Source of the DNA: Streptomyces sp. Edi4
Lineage (GTDB): Bacteria > Actinomycetota > Actinomycetes > Streptomycetales > Streptomycetaceae
Length of the DNA stretch: 64,000 nt
Assembly (NCBI RefSeq): GCF_040253615.1
Contig: NZ_JBEJGY010000004.1
Span: 6,138,001 to 6,202,000, forward strand
Reading direction: 5' to 3'
In this document: one piece after another, positions 1-9,003 of the stretch
Layout of the letters: the number at the start of each line of letters is the position of its first letter
Numbering within the stretch: the stretch's first letter is position 1
Made by a program: the position numbers and the translations under genes
Notes under the pieces: generated by a model
What the model was told of the DNA's origin: nothing
Seen by the model: the letters and a program-made list of their open reading frames with translations, nothing else
The model's database searches: none

Positions 1-1
1 C

Positions 2-1009
2 ATCGCGCTCGGCAATCCCTACCCGCCGGGCCCCCATACGCAGGGCGCCCATGCGCAGGGCCCGGGCGAGGGGCCGCAGCAGGCGGGCGACGAGCGCGAG
101 GACCCCACGCGCCCCGGCTGGCTCTCCCGCCTCCTTGACTGGCAACAGAACGCCCCCGACCCCGACACGTTCTGGTCCTCCCTGCGCGAGGAACTGGCGG
201 GCGACGAAGAGATCACGGTGTTCTGCGCCGACGACCGCACCCTGGTCCTGCCGGCCGGCGCCAGCTGCGTCGACGCCGCCTACGCGCAGTACGGCGCTGC
301 CGCCCACAGCTGCGTCGGCGCCCGCGTCAACGGCCGCCTGGCCACGCTCAGTACGGTGCTCAACGACGGCGACACGGTGCAGCCGTTGCTCGCCCAGGAC
401 GCCACATCGGGGCCGTCGGCCGGCTGGCTCGACCACGCCAGGACGCCGGCGGCGCGCATCGCGATCACCGGATGGCTCGCGGCCAACCCCGAGGGCGCCA
501 CCGTGCCCGCCGCCACCCCCCGCCCCCAGGTCAACGTCCCCGCCGACCGGCGCGCCGCCGCCAACGCGGTGACCGACCTGCCCGGCGTGACCGTACGGCT
601 CGCGGGCTGCTGCACCCCCGTGCCGCCCGATGCGGTCACCGGTTTCTCGGTGCGCGGGGCCGCGGTGACCGTCCATCGTCAGGAGTGCCCGGCCGTCGTG
701 CGCATGCGGGCCGTGGGGCGGGCGCCGGTGGAGGTGCGCTGGGGGGAGGCCGCCGAATGCCGCGTCACCCTGGTCGCCGAGGCCTTCGGACGCCCGCGCC
801 TGCTGGCCGACCTCACAGAAGCCATCGCGGGCGCCGACGTGGCCATCGTCTCGGCCACCGTGGAACCCCCCAGCGAGCAACGCGTCCGGCACACCTACAC
901 CCTCCAACTGCCGGACGCCGCCGGGCTGCCCGCGCTGATGAGGACCATGCGGGACGTGGCGGGGGTGTACGACGTGAGCCGGGCGCAGCATCCGGCGGCG
1001 GCGGGGTGA
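2..1009 (+). CDS. RelA/SpoT-family (p)ppGpp synthetase/hydrolase, C-terminal part (5' truncated by window)
   Basis: The reading frame is open from base 2 and has no start in the window, so only the C-terminal ~335 residues are present. A motif typical of the segment before TGS in Rel proteins (WLSRLLDWQQ, DPDTFWSSLREEL) is followed by a TGS domain (ITVFCADDRTLVLPAG, then GARVNGRL and DNGDTV-like LNDGDTV), a zinc-finger/CC segment (GCCTPVPPDAVTGF) and a C-terminal ACT domain (RVTLVAEAFGRPRLLADLTEAI). These regulatory domains control the stringent alarmone activity of the missing N-terminus. The relaxed match and its position next to hflX suggest the second Rel homologue of Streptomyces (RshA type) rather than RelA; that assignment rests on remembered gene order. 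Confidence 0.85.
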   Translation: MALGNPYPPGPHTQGAHAQGPGEGPQQAGDEREDPTRPGWLSRLLDWQQNAPDPDTFWSSLREELAGDEEITVFCADDRTLVLPAGASCVDAAYAQYGAAAHSCVGARVNGRLATLSTVLNDGDTVQPLLAQDATSGPSAGWLDHARTPAARIAITGWLAANPEGATVPAATPRPQVNVPADRRAAANAVTDLPGVTVRLAGCCTPVPPDAVTGFSVRGAAVTVHRQECPAVVRMRAVGRAPVEVRWGEAAECRVTLVAEAFGRPRLLADLTEAIAGADVAIVSATVEPPSEQRVRHTYTLQLPDAAGLPALMRTMRDVAGVYDVSRAQHPAAAG

Positions 1010-1209
1010 GGCGGAAGGCCTCGACCGGGTCCGCCGGCTCGAGGACAACTGACGAACGGCAATTGACGGACATGGACGGTCAGCTGACACTTTTCACCGT
1101 CTGACAGCCGTCATCGCCCCGCCCACTACCCGCCCCCCACCACCCCCGTTCGGGTGGCCCCCATGCGCGTCGGCACGAGCGGCCCCCCTCGCGCTGGTAG
1201 CGGTAGGGC

Positions 1210-2709
1210 ATGCCGCTCACCCCTCGCCCCTTCCGCTCCCGCCGCCTGCGTGCCGCGCTGCTTGCCGCGGCCGCGGCATCCGTAGTCGCCGCGGCCCTGC
1301 CCGCCCCCGTACCGCTCGGCATCGGGGACCCCCTCTTCCCGCACCTGGGCAACCCAGGCTACGACGTGCTCGCGTACGACATCGGGCTCACCTACCCCGG
1401 CGAGAACAACAAGCCCATGGAGGCCGTCACCACCATCGACGCCGTCGCCACGGACGCCCTGGAGCGGATCAATCTCGACTTCGCCCGCGGCACGGTGCAC
1501 GGCGTGGACGTGAACGGGCGCCCGGCCGCGTTCGCCAGCGTCGACGAGGACCTGGTGATCACCCCGCAGGAGTCCGTGAGCGCCGGGGAACGGCTGCGGA
1601 TCACCGTACGCCACACCAGCGACCCGAACGCCGCGAGCGACGGCGGCTGGGTGCGCACCTCCGACGGCCTGGTGATGGCCAATCAGGCCGACGCCGCCCA
1701 CCGGGTGTTCCCGTGCAACGACCACCCCTCCGACAAGGCGTTCTTCACCTTCCATGTGACCGCGCCCGCCGACGTGACGGTCGTGGCCAACGGTCTGCCC
1801 ATCGGCCATGAACGCCAGGGCAGCCGGGTCGTCTCCTCGTACCGCGTCAGCCATCCCATGGCGACCGAACTGGCGCAGATCTCGATCGGACACTCCGCGG
1901 TGCTGCACCGCGAGGGGCCGCACGGGCTGCCGATCCGCGACGTGGTCCCGGCGGCGGACCGGGCGAAGCTGGAGCCGTGGCTGAAGAAGACCCCCGGGCA
2001 GATCGAGTGGATGGAGCGGCAGGTCGGGGCGTACCCGTTCGAGACGTACGGGGTGCTGATCGCCGGCGCTTCCACGGGCTTCGAGCTGGAGACGCAGACC
2101 CTGACACTGTTCGAGCGGTCGTTGTTCCTGCGGCCGGAGTTCCCCGAGTGGTATGTGGACTCGATCATGGTGCACGAGCTGACGCACCACTGGTTCGGCG
2201 ACAGCGTCTCGCCCCGGGCCTGGTCGGACCTGTGGCTCAACGAGGGGCACGCGACCTGGTACGAGGCGCGGTACGCCGAGGAATTCGGCAAGCGGCCCAT
2301 GGAGCGCAGGATGCGTGAGGCGTACACCCAGTCCGACGGCTGGCGCGCCGCCGGTGGCCCGCCGGCCGCGCCGAGGGCGGCAGGGCCCGGCCAGAAGATC
2401 GGTATCTTCCGCCCGATCGTCTACGACGGCAGCGCCCTGGTCCTGTACGCCTTGCGCGAGGAGATCGGGACGCGCGCCTTCGAACGGCTGGAGCGGCGCT
2501 GGGTGCGGGACCACCGGGACTCCACCGCGTCGAGCGCCGACTTCGCCGCGCTGGCCTCCGAGATCGCCGGGCGCGACCTGTCCGGCTTCTTCAAGGCGTG
2601 GCTGTACGGCGAGAAGACTCCACCGATGCCGGGTCACCGGGACTGGCGCAGCGCGCCGCCGCGCCCGGCCCGCCCGGCCCGTTCGGCACACTCGGCCACG
2701 CGTCACTGA
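1210..2709 (+). CDS. Secreted M1-family zinc metallopeptidase
   Basis: A 499-residue gluzincin aminopeptidase. The N-terminus has an Arg-rich stretch and an Ala-rich hydrophobic core (about residues 10-36), a Sec-type signal peptide, so export is expected. The zinc motif HELTHHW lies near residue 321 and the third ligand Glu is in NEGHATWYE about 20 residues later, the classic HExxH-x18-E arrangement. A GAMEN-like segment is replaced by GASTGFELET upstream of the zinc site. The C-terminal half is shorter than in PepN, as in small actinobacterial M1 enzymes. The physiological peptide substrate is unknown. It stands alone between the Rel homologue and hflX. Confidence 0.88.
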   Translation: MPLTPRPFRSRRLRAALLAAAAASVVAAALPAPVPLGIGDPLFPHLGNPGYDVLAYDIGLTYPGENNKPMEAVTTIDAVATDALERINLDFARGTVHGVDVNGRPAAFASVDEDLVITPQESVSAGERLRITVRHTSDPNAASDGGWVRTSDGLVMANQADAAHRVFPCNDHPSDKAFFTFHVTAPADVTVVANGLPIGHERQGSRVVSSYRVSHPMATELAQISIGHSAVLHREGPHGLPIRDVVPAADRAKLEPWLKKTPGQIEWMERQVGAYPFETYGVLIAGASTGFELETQTLTLFERSLFLRPEFPEWYVDSIMVHELTHHWFGDSVSPRAWSDLWLNEGHATWYEARYAEEFGKRPMERRMREAYTQSDGWRAAGGPPAAPRAAGPGQKIGIFRPIVYDGSALVLYALREEIGTRAFERLERRWVRDHRDSTASSADFAALASEIAGRDLSGFFKAWLYGEKTPPMPGHRDWRSAPPRPARPARSAHSATRH

Positions 2710-2929
2710 GGCACCCCCGGGCCCGCCAAACCGGCCGGGGGCCGGGGCGGGGGCCTGAAAACCCGGGTGACGGCCCCCGAGGGCCCGTGCGACCATCGTT
2801 CACGTCGGCGGCGCCACCAGGGCCGGATTCCGTCCGGGAATCATTCGGGTCCATCACGCGTTGTGACCGACACAGCCGGATTTCCCTCAGGATCTTCCGG
2901 TCCGCGATTCCAACGACGTAAAGGATCCA

Positions 2930-4432
2930 ATGACCTCCTCTTCATCCCCTTCCCAGGACGAGCAGAGCTTCGCGGAGACCCACCGCACCGAGAGCCTTCG
3001 GGCCGATGCCCTGATGGAAGAGGACGTCGCCTGGAGCCACGAGATCGACGGGGCACGGGACGGCGATCAGTTCGACCGCTCCGAGCGGGCCGCGCTGCGC
3101 CGCGTGGCGGGCCTGTCCACCGAGCTCGAAGACGTCACCGAGGTCGAGTACCGCCAGCTGCGTCTGGAGCGCGTGGTGCTGGTCGGCGTCTGGACGACGG
3201 GCACCCTTCAGGACGCGGAGAACTCGCTGGCCGAGCTCGCGGCTCTCGCCGAGACGGCGGGCGCCCTCGTGCTGGACGGCGTCTACCAGCGCCGTGACAA
3301 GCCCGACCCGGCCACCTACATCGGTTCCGGCAAGGCCCAGGAGCTGCGGGACATCGTCCTGGAGAGCGGCGCGGACACGGTGGTGTGCGACGGTGAGCTG
3401 AGCCCCGGCCAGCTGATCCATCTCGAAGACGTCGTCAAGGTCAAGGTGGTCGACCGGACCGCGCTGATCCTCGACATCTTCGCCCAGCACGCCAAGTCCC
3501 GTGAGGGCAAGGCGCAGGTCTCCCTCGCGCAGATGCAGTACATGCTGCCGCGCCTGCGCGGCTGGGGTCAGTCGCTGTCGCGTCAGATGGGCGGCGGCGG
3601 GTCCAGCGGTGGCGGCGGCATGGCCACCCGCGGTCCCGGTGAGACCAAGATCGAGACGGACCGTCGGCGGATCCGCGAGAAGATGGCGAAGATGCGCCGT
3701 GAGATCGCGGAGATGAAGACGGGCCGCGAGATCAAGCGCCAGGAGCGGCGCCGCAACAAGGTGCCCTCGGTCGCCATCGCCGGGTACACCAACGCCGGAA
3801 AGTCCTCGCTGCTCAACCGCCTCACGGGCGCGGGCGTGCTGGTGGAGAACGCGCTGTTCGCCACCCTCGACCCGACCGTGCGCCGGGCCGAGACGCCCAG
3901 CGGGCGGCTGTACACGCTGGCCGACACCGTCGGGTTCGTCCGGCACCTGCCGCACCACCTCGTCGAGGCGTTCCGCTCCACCATGGAGGAGGTCGGGGAC
4001 TCCGATCTGATCCTGCACGTGGTGGACGGCTCGCACCCGGCGCCGGAGGAGCAGCTGGCCGCCGTGCGCGAGGTCATCCGCGACGTGGGCGCCGTCAACG
4101 TGCCCGAGATCGTGGTGATCAACAAGGCGGACGCGGCGGATCCGGTCGTGCTCCAGCGGCTGCTGCGGATCGAGCGGCACTCCATCGCTGTCTCGGCGCG
4201 CACCGGTGAGGGCATGGCGGAACTGCTCGCGCTCATCGACAGCGAACTGCCGCGTCCTTCGATCGAGATCGAGGCGCTGGTGCCGTACACGCAGGGGCAG
4301 TTGGTCGCACGGGCGCACGCCGAGGGCGAGGTGATCTCCGAGGAGCACGTGGCGGAGGGCACCGTCCTCAAGGCCCGGGTGCACGAGGTGCTGGCCGCGG
4401 AGTTCGCTCCCTATGTACCGGCCGCGCACTGA
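2930..4432 (+). CDS. hflX: GTPase HflX
   Basis: A 500-residue ribosome-associated GTPase that splits stalled or heat-damaged ribosomes. The N-terminal HflX domain (about residues 80-230; DGVYQRRDKPDPATYIGSGK, then the Gly-rich GGGGSSGGGG and RGPGETKIETDRR linker) precedes the G domain, with G1 GYTNAGKS near residue 285, G3 DTVGF and G4 NKAD. The first ~75 residues are an acidic extension common in actinobacteria. The ATG follows AAAGGA-like Shine-Dalgarno sequence ending at about 2922. A strong hairpin at 4462-4497 ends the gene and separates it from the convergent protease. Confidence 0.95.
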   Translation: MTSSSSPSQDEQSFAETHRTESLRADALMEEDVAWSHEIDGARDGDQFDRSERAALRRVAGLSTELEDVTEVEYRQLRLERVVLVGVWTTGTLQDAENSLAELAALAETAGALVLDGVYQRRDKPDPATYIGSGKAQELRDIVLESGADTVVCDGELSPGQLIHLEDVVKVKVVDRTALILDIFAQHAKSREGKAQVSLAQMQYMLPRLRGWGQSLSRQMGGGGSSGGGGMATRGPGETKIETDRRRIREKMAKMRREIAEMKTGREIKRQERRRNKVPSVAIAGYTNAGKSSLLNRLTGAGVLVENALFATLDPTVRRAETPSGRLYTLADTVGFVRHLPHHLVEAFRSTMEEVGDSDLILHVVDGSHPAPEEQLAAVREVIRDVGAVNVPEIVVINKADAADPVVLQRLLRIERHSIAVSARTGEGMAELLALIDSELPRPSIEIEALVPYTQGQLVARAHAEGEVISEEHVAEGTVLKARVHEVLAAEFAPYVPAAH

Positions 4433-4461
4433 GCGTTCGTCCCCAGGACAGCTACGCGACA

Positions 4462-4497
4462 AGGGCCCGCCCCCTCGGCCAAGAGGGGGCGGGCCCT
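4462..4497. terminator. Bidirectional hairpin terminator between hflX and protease
   Basis: A perfect 15-bp stem (4462-4476 with 4483-4497) and a 6-nt loop GGCCAA lie just after the hflX stop and just before the convergent protease stop, so it can serve both. There is no T-tract, which is usual for Streptomyces terminators. Confidence 0.8.
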
Positions 4498-4534
4498 CGC
4501 GTTGTGCGGGGCCGCGCGGGGTGCGCGCGAGGTG

Positions 4535-5698
4535 TTACCTGCCGCCGTACTTCGCGCTCATCGCGTCGAAGAGCGCTTTGGCTCCGGCGCCGAGCTGGGG
4601 TCCGGCCAGCCAGCCCGAAGTGACCGGCCCGATCGAGGTGTTGGAGACCAGCTGATCCTTGCCGTCGGGGCCGTTCATGAACCAGCCGCCGCCGGACGAG
4701 CCGCCCGTCATGGTGCAGCCGATGCGGTACATGGGGGGCGTGCCCGGGCTGATGGAGAGTTGCCCGGGGCGGTCGACGCACTTGAACATCTGAAGGCCGT
4801 CATAGGGCGGCGCCGCCGGGTAGCCCCAGGCGCCCATCGCGCCGACCGTCTTGGCCTGCGGAGCGGAGAAGTTGACGCTCAGCGCGTTGCCGACCGTCTC
4901 TTCGAGGGACTTGGTGCCGTTCTCCGGCTTGACGTGCAGGACCGCGTAGTCGTACGGGGCGCCGGTGCCGCCGGTCGGGCCGCCGTCGTTGATCCACTCG
5001 TTGGAGGTCGAGGCCCAGTCGGCCCAGTAGACACCGTAGGGCGCGATCTGCTGCGGTTTGGCGTTGTTCAGCGCCGCAGCCGACTTGCCCTGGTCGTTGT
5101 AGGAGGGAACGAAGGCGATGTTGCGGTACCAGCCGCCGGAGCCGCCCTGGTGGACGCAGTGCCCGGCGGTCCACACCATGTTGGACTTGCCGGGGTGGGC
5201 CGGGTCCTTCACGACGGTGCCCGAGCACACCATGGAGCCCTCGGGGGAGTCGAAGAAGACCTTGCCGACCGGGGCCGCGTACTGGTGGTAGGGCAGCTTC
5301 TCCTGGGCGGCCCTGACCGGCGCGGGCTCGGGGTCGGAGGCACCGGTGCCGCCGGTGGCGTCGCCGGCCGCCATGGTCTTCTGCGGGTCCTTGGCCGACT
5401 TCATCCGGTCCGGCTTCCACAGTCCGTCGATCACCGGGTTGACGAAGTCCTTGGCCTCGCGCAGCCAGGTGCCCTTGTCCCAGTTCTTCCAGCCGCCGTC
5501 CTTCCACTTGTCCAGCACCACGCCGTGCTTCTTGAGGGCGTCGGCCAGGCCCGAGGGCGCGCTCGCGCCGCCCTTGGCCGAGGCGGAGGCGGACGGCTTG
5601 CTGTCGGCGTCGCTGTCGCCCGGACCGCACGCGGTGGCGGTCAGCGCGATGGCCGCCGCGAGACCGGAAGCGGTCAGCAGCGGACGTATGGATCGCAT
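4535..5698 (-). CDS. Trypsin/V8-like serine protease, putative lipoprotein (paralogue 1)
   Basis: A 387-residue exported protease-like protein. The ATG start (5696-5698) gives a signal peptide ending TATACGPGDS, where the Cys could be a lipidation site, although the -3 residue is Ala rather than Leu. A Ser/Ala linker follows, then a conserved ~60-residue segment (KHGVVLDKWKDGGWKNWDKG) of unknown role, then the peptidase domain. The visible triad candidates are His in VWTAGHC, Asp in YDYAVLHV and Ser in GGSSGGG. It ends with a Gly-rich C-terminus. It is closely related to the next gene, which lies in tandem on the same strand, so the pair looks like a gene duplication. The substrate is unknown. 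Confidence 0.85.
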   Translation of the reverse strand: MRSIRPLLTASGLAAAIALTATACGPGDSDADSKPSASASAKGGASAPSGLADALKKHGVVLDKWKDGGWKNWDKGTWLREAKDFVNPVIDGLWKPDRMKSAKDPQKTMAAGDATGGTGASDPEPAPVRAAQEKLPYHQYAAPVGKVFFDSPEGSMVCSGTVVKDPAHPGKSNMVWTAGHCVHQGGSGGWYRNIAFVPSYNDQGKSAAALNNAKPQQIAPYGVYWADWASTSNEWINDGGPTGGTGAPYDYAVLHVKPENGTKSLEETVGNALSVNFSAPQAKTVGAMGAWGYPAAPPYDGLQMFKCVDRPGQLSISPGTPPMYRIGCTMTGGSSGGGWFMNGPDGKDQLVSNTSIGPVTSGWLAGPQLGAGAKALFDAMSAKYGGR

Positions 5699-5871
5699 GA
5701 AAACGATTCCCCCTGATGAGCCTGCCCGTCGAGGCAGGTTTTGCCATGTACTTGTCAGCGCGATGGGCGCGGGTGTACGCCGCCGCCCCACCGCGCGGCC
5801 CCCTACTATGCCCGCTCGGCACGAGGGGGACGAACGGGGGCCCCGACGTTCACAGGACCCCCGCAACAGGC

Positions 5872-7095
5872 TCAGTGACCGGCGTACTTGCCGCTCACCG
5901 AGTCGTACACGCCCTTGGCCTCCTTGCCCAGGCGCGGACCGGCGAGCCAGCCCGCCGTGACCGGGCCGATGGAGGTGTTGGAGACGAGCGAGGGCTTGCC
6001 GCCCGAACCAGTGGCGATCCAGCCGCCGCCGGAGGACCCGCCGGTCATGGTGCAGCCCAGGCGATACATCGTCGGCAGGCTCGCGTCGAGGGAGAGCCGG
6101 CCCGGCCTGTCCTTGCACTGGAACAGCTTCTGGCCGTCATAGGGAGGCGCCGCCGGGTACCCGTTGGCCGTCATGGAGGCGATCTTCGGCACGGCCGGGG
6201 CGTTGAAGTCCACCGGCAGCGCCCCGCCGACGGTCTCCTCCAGGGACTTGCCGTTTGAACCCTTCTCCGGCGTCACATGCAGCACCGCGAAGTCGTACGG
6301 AGCGCCCTGCCCGCCCGTCGGGCCTCCGCCCTCGATCCACTGCTGCGACGTCTGCGCCCAGTCGGCCCAGTAGACGCCGTACGGCGCGATCTGCTGCTTG
6401 GTCGCCTTTTGCAGCTGCGAGGTCGCCAGGTCGGTGTTGTTGTACGAGGGGACGAAGGCGATGTTGCGGTACCAGCCGCCCTTGGCGCCCGCGTGCACGC
6501 AGTGCCCGGCGGTCCACACCAGGTTCGACTTGCCCGGATGCGCCGGATCCTGCACGACCGTCGCCGAGCACACCATCGAGCCCTCGGGGCTGTCGAAGAA
6601 GAGCTTGCCGAGCTCCGGCAGACTCTGGTGGTACGGAGCCTTCACGGCGGCCGCCTTGACGGGCGCGGGCGCCGGGTCCGTCACCCCCTTGTCGCCGGAG
6701 ATGTCGTTGGGGACGGTCTTCTCCGGGGGCTTGTCCGCCTTGCGCATCCGGTCCGGGTCCCACAGGCCCTGGATGATCGGGTTGACGTAGTCCTTCGCCT
6801 CACGGAGCCACTTGTCCTTGTCCCAGTTCCTCCACTCGCCGTTCTTCCACTTGTCCGGGTCGATCCCATGCTTCTTCAGCTGTTGTCTGACGTCATCGGG
6901 AATCTGAAACTTGTCAGTGCCACCCGAGGCCGCCGACGCCGACGGCTTGCTGTCGGCGCTCGAATCGCCGGGCCCGCACGCGGTGGCGGTCAGCGCGAGC
7001 GCGGCCGTGAGACCGAGCGCGGGTGCCACGGGAAAGCCCCCGCGGCGTGTGCTCCTCCCCGTGCCCTCGGCGCTGGACGGGCGTGTCGGTCGCAT
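5872..7095 (-). CDS. Trypsin/V8-like serine protease, putative lipoprotein (paralogue 2)
   Basis: A 407-residue paralogue of the downstream protease with the same architecture: N-terminal Arg-rich signal peptide ending TATACGPGDS, Ser/Ala linker, KW/W-rich conserved segment (KHGIDPDKWKNGEWRNWDKD) and protease domain with VWTAGHC, YDFAVLHV and GGSSGGG for His, Asp and Ser. The ATG at 7093-7095 is chosen because the signal peptide begins there; the longer open frame upstream is low-complexity. The gene is divergent from the siderophore operon, and the intergenic space of 337 bp carries the candidate iron box. I see no reason to link its function to iron beyond position. Confidence 0.85.
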   Translation of the reverse strand: MRPTRPSSAEGTGRSTRRGGFPVAPALGLTAALALTATACGPGDSSADSKPSASAASGGTDKFQIPDDVRQQLKKHGIDPDKWKNGEWRNWDKDKWLREAKDYVNPIIQGLWDPDRMRKADKPPEKTVPNDISGDKGVTDPAPAPVKAAAVKAPYHQSLPELGKLFFDSPEGSMVCSATVVQDPAHPGKSNLVWTAGHCVHAGAKGGWYRNIAFVPSYNNTDLATSQLQKATKQQIAPYGVYWADWAQTSQQWIEGGGPTGGQGAPYDFAVLHVTPEKGSNGKSLEETVGGALPVDFNAPAVPKIASMTANGYPAAPPYDGQKLFQCKDRPGRLSLDASLPTMYRLGCTMTGGSSGGGWIATGSGGKPSLVSNTSIGPVTAGWLAGPRLGKEAKGVYDSVSGKYAGH

Positions 7096-7432
7096 CTGGA
7101 ATTCCCCCTGGGACTTCGGTGTCAAAGCGTCTTCGTTGGCTGAACTCGCGCGCGCCGCCGCCGTGGACGGCGCCGCGACACGGCCCCCCACTATGCCGGG
7201 GCCCGGACGGACGGCACGCGGCAGGGGCCGCCATCGCCTTGCTTGCCGCCCCGCCCGGCCGCCCGGGTAAGGCCAACCTTGCCCACCGGCAAGGAACTTC
7301 GCTTCAGGCCGTGATCCCGCGCCGCCGGCGTCGTTGGTACGTACGGGGGACATCAGGACAGCGTTCAGCGTGGGCGTACGCATCGCGCGACGGACGCGCC
7401 ACAGAACCGTCACAGCGGGAGGACCAGCAGTC
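7096..7432. other. Divergent intergenic region between protease 2 and the siderophore operon
   Basis: This 337-bp spacer holds no credible gene. Its notable element is the iron-box-like palindrome at 7263-7281, listed separately. The rest is GC-rich sequence in which I do not recognise further sites. Confidence 0.6.
7263..7281. promoter_or_regulatory. Candidate iron box (DmdR1/IdeR-type operator)
   Basis: The 19-mer centred on GGTAAGGCCAACCTT matches the actinobacterial iron-box palindrome (TTAGGTTAGGCTAACCTAA, from memory) at 13 of 19 positions, with a central core AGG-C-AACCT almost intact. It lies about 150 bp before the first siderophore gene, the expected place for iron-dependent repression by DmdR1/IdeR. 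Motif match by eye only. Confidence 0.6.
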
Positions 7433-8854
7433 GTGGCCGTGACCGAACCAGCCCCGGCGGCGCCGCCGGGCGCTCATGAGGCAATCCTGCGCAGGCAGTC
7501 CCTGCGGGAGTCGGCGGCCCGCACCTACGCCCGTTCGCTGCCCATCGTGCCCGTGCGGGCGCGCGGGCTCACGATCGAGGGCGCCGACGGACGGCGCTAT
7601 CTGGACTGCCTCTCGGGCGCCGGCACGCTCGCGCTCGGCCACAACCACCCCGTCGTGCTCGAAGCGATCCGCACCGTCCTCGACTCGGGCGCGCCCCTGC
7701 ACGTCCTCGACCTCGCCACACCGGTCAAGGACGCCTTCATCACCGAGCTCTTCGCCACCCTGCCGCGCCAACTCGCCGAGCACGGAAGGATCCAGTTCTG
7801 CGGGCCGGCCGGCACCGACGCCGTCGAGGCCGCGCTGAAACTCGTGCGCACCGCGACCGGACGCACCGGCATGCTCGCCTTCACCGGCGCCTACCACGGC
7901 ATGACCGCGGGCGCCCTCGCCGTCTCCGGCGGCGGCCGCGAGGCGGGCGTGACCCGCCTTCCCTACCCGCACAACTACCGCTGCCCGTACGGAATCGGCG
8001 GTGAACGCGGCGCCGAACTCGCGGCCCGCTGGACCGAGAGCCTGCTCGACGACCCCAAGGGCGGTCTGCCCGCGCCGGCCGGGATGATCCTCGAACCGGT
8101 CCAGGGCGAGGGCGGGGTGATCCCGACGCCCGACGCCTGGCTGCGCCGGATGCGGGAGATCACCGAGCGGCGCTCCATCCCGCTGATCGCCGACGAGGTG
8201 CAGACGGGCGTCGGCCGCACCGGCGCCTTCTGGGCGGTCGAGCACAGCGGCGTGGTGCCCGACGTGATGGTGCTCTCCAAGGCCATCGGCGGCTCCCTGC
8301 CCCTGGCCGTGATCGTGTACCGCGACGACCTCGACGTGTGGGAGCCGGGCGCGCACGCCGGCACGTTCCGCGGCAACCAGCTCGCCATGGCGGCCGGCGC
8401 CGCCACCCTCGCCCACGTCCGCGAGAACCGCCTCGCCGACCGCGCGGCCGTCCTCGGCGCCCGCATGCTCGGCCAGTTGCAGGGGCTCGCCGCCGACCAC
8501 CCCTGCATCGGCGACGTACGCGGCCGCGGCCTGATGATCGGCGTCGAACTCGTCGACCCCGAGCGCGAGGACCTGAGTTCGGGCGGCCCGCCGCCGCCCG
8601 CGCCGGAACTCGCGGCGGCCGTGCAGCGCGCGTGCCTGCGGCGCGGGCTCATCGTCGAACTCGGCGGCCGCCACTCCAGCGTGGTGCGGCTGCTGCCCCC
8701 GCTCACCCTCACCGACGAACAGGCCGTGGCGGTCCTGGACCGCCTCGCCGACGCCGTGGCCGCGGTCTCCCGCGCACCGCACGCGCGCGTCAAAGCGGTG
8801 GCCGGCGCCGGGCCCGGCGCGCACCACCGGGGCGAAACCGGACCACCCCACTGA
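7433..8854 (+). CDS. Diaminobutyrate-2-oxoglutarate aminotransferase, siderophore locus
   Basis: A 473-residue class III PLP aminotransferase. It would make L-2,4-diaminobutyrate from aspartate semialdehyde and glutamate, a building block of several carboxylate siderophores. Visible features are SGAGTLALGHNHP near the N-terminus, GPAGTDAVEAALKL, TGAYHGMT, the cofactor Asp in IADEVQTGVGRTG and the Schiff-base Lys in LSKAIGG. The GTG at 7433 is preceded by GGGAGG (7417-7422) at 10 nt, so I take it over the upstream in-frame start. It is first of four co-directional genes with two IucA/IucC synthetases, which supports DABA rather than GABA or ornithine as amine. Substrate is inferred. Confidence 0.82.
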   Translation: MAVTEPAPAAPPGAHEAILRRQSLRESAARTYARSLPIVPVRARGLTIEGADGRRYLDCLSGAGTLALGHNHPVVLEAIRTVLDSGAPLHVLDLATPVKDAFITELFATLPRQLAEHGRIQFCGPAGTDAVEAALKLVRTATGRTGMLAFTGAYHGMTAGALAVSGGGREAGVTRLPYPHNYRCPYGIGGERGAELAARWTESLLDDPKGGLPAPAGMILEPVQGEGGVIPTPDAWLRRMREITERRSIPLIADEVQTGVGRTGAFWAVEHSGVVPDVMVLSKAIGGSLPLAVIVYRDDLDVWEPGAHAGTFRGNQLAMAAGAATLAHVRENRLADRAAVLGARMLGQLQGLAADHPCIGDVRGRGLMIGVELVDPEREDLSSGGPPPPAPELAAAVQRACLRRGLIVELGGRHSSVVRLLPPLTLTDEQAVAVLDRLADAVAAVSRAPHARVKAVAGAGPGAHHRGETGPPH

Positions 8855-9003
8855 ACCAGGACCACACCGGCTGTCCCCCCCGAACAAGGACCGGACTCCC
8901 CGCTCGCCCGACTCGCCCCCCCCGCGCCCCCCCTCCCCATGCGCCCCCCGCTTCGTCTCCCTGAACCAGGACCACGCTCCACGAACACCCGAGGAACGCC
9001 CCC

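Noticed and set aside
1010-1209. tRNA or small RNA in short spacers across the window
   Set aside because: I looked for cloverleaf arms and a GTTCGAATC-type T-loop in the spacers and saw none; a tRNAscan/Infernal run would settle it.
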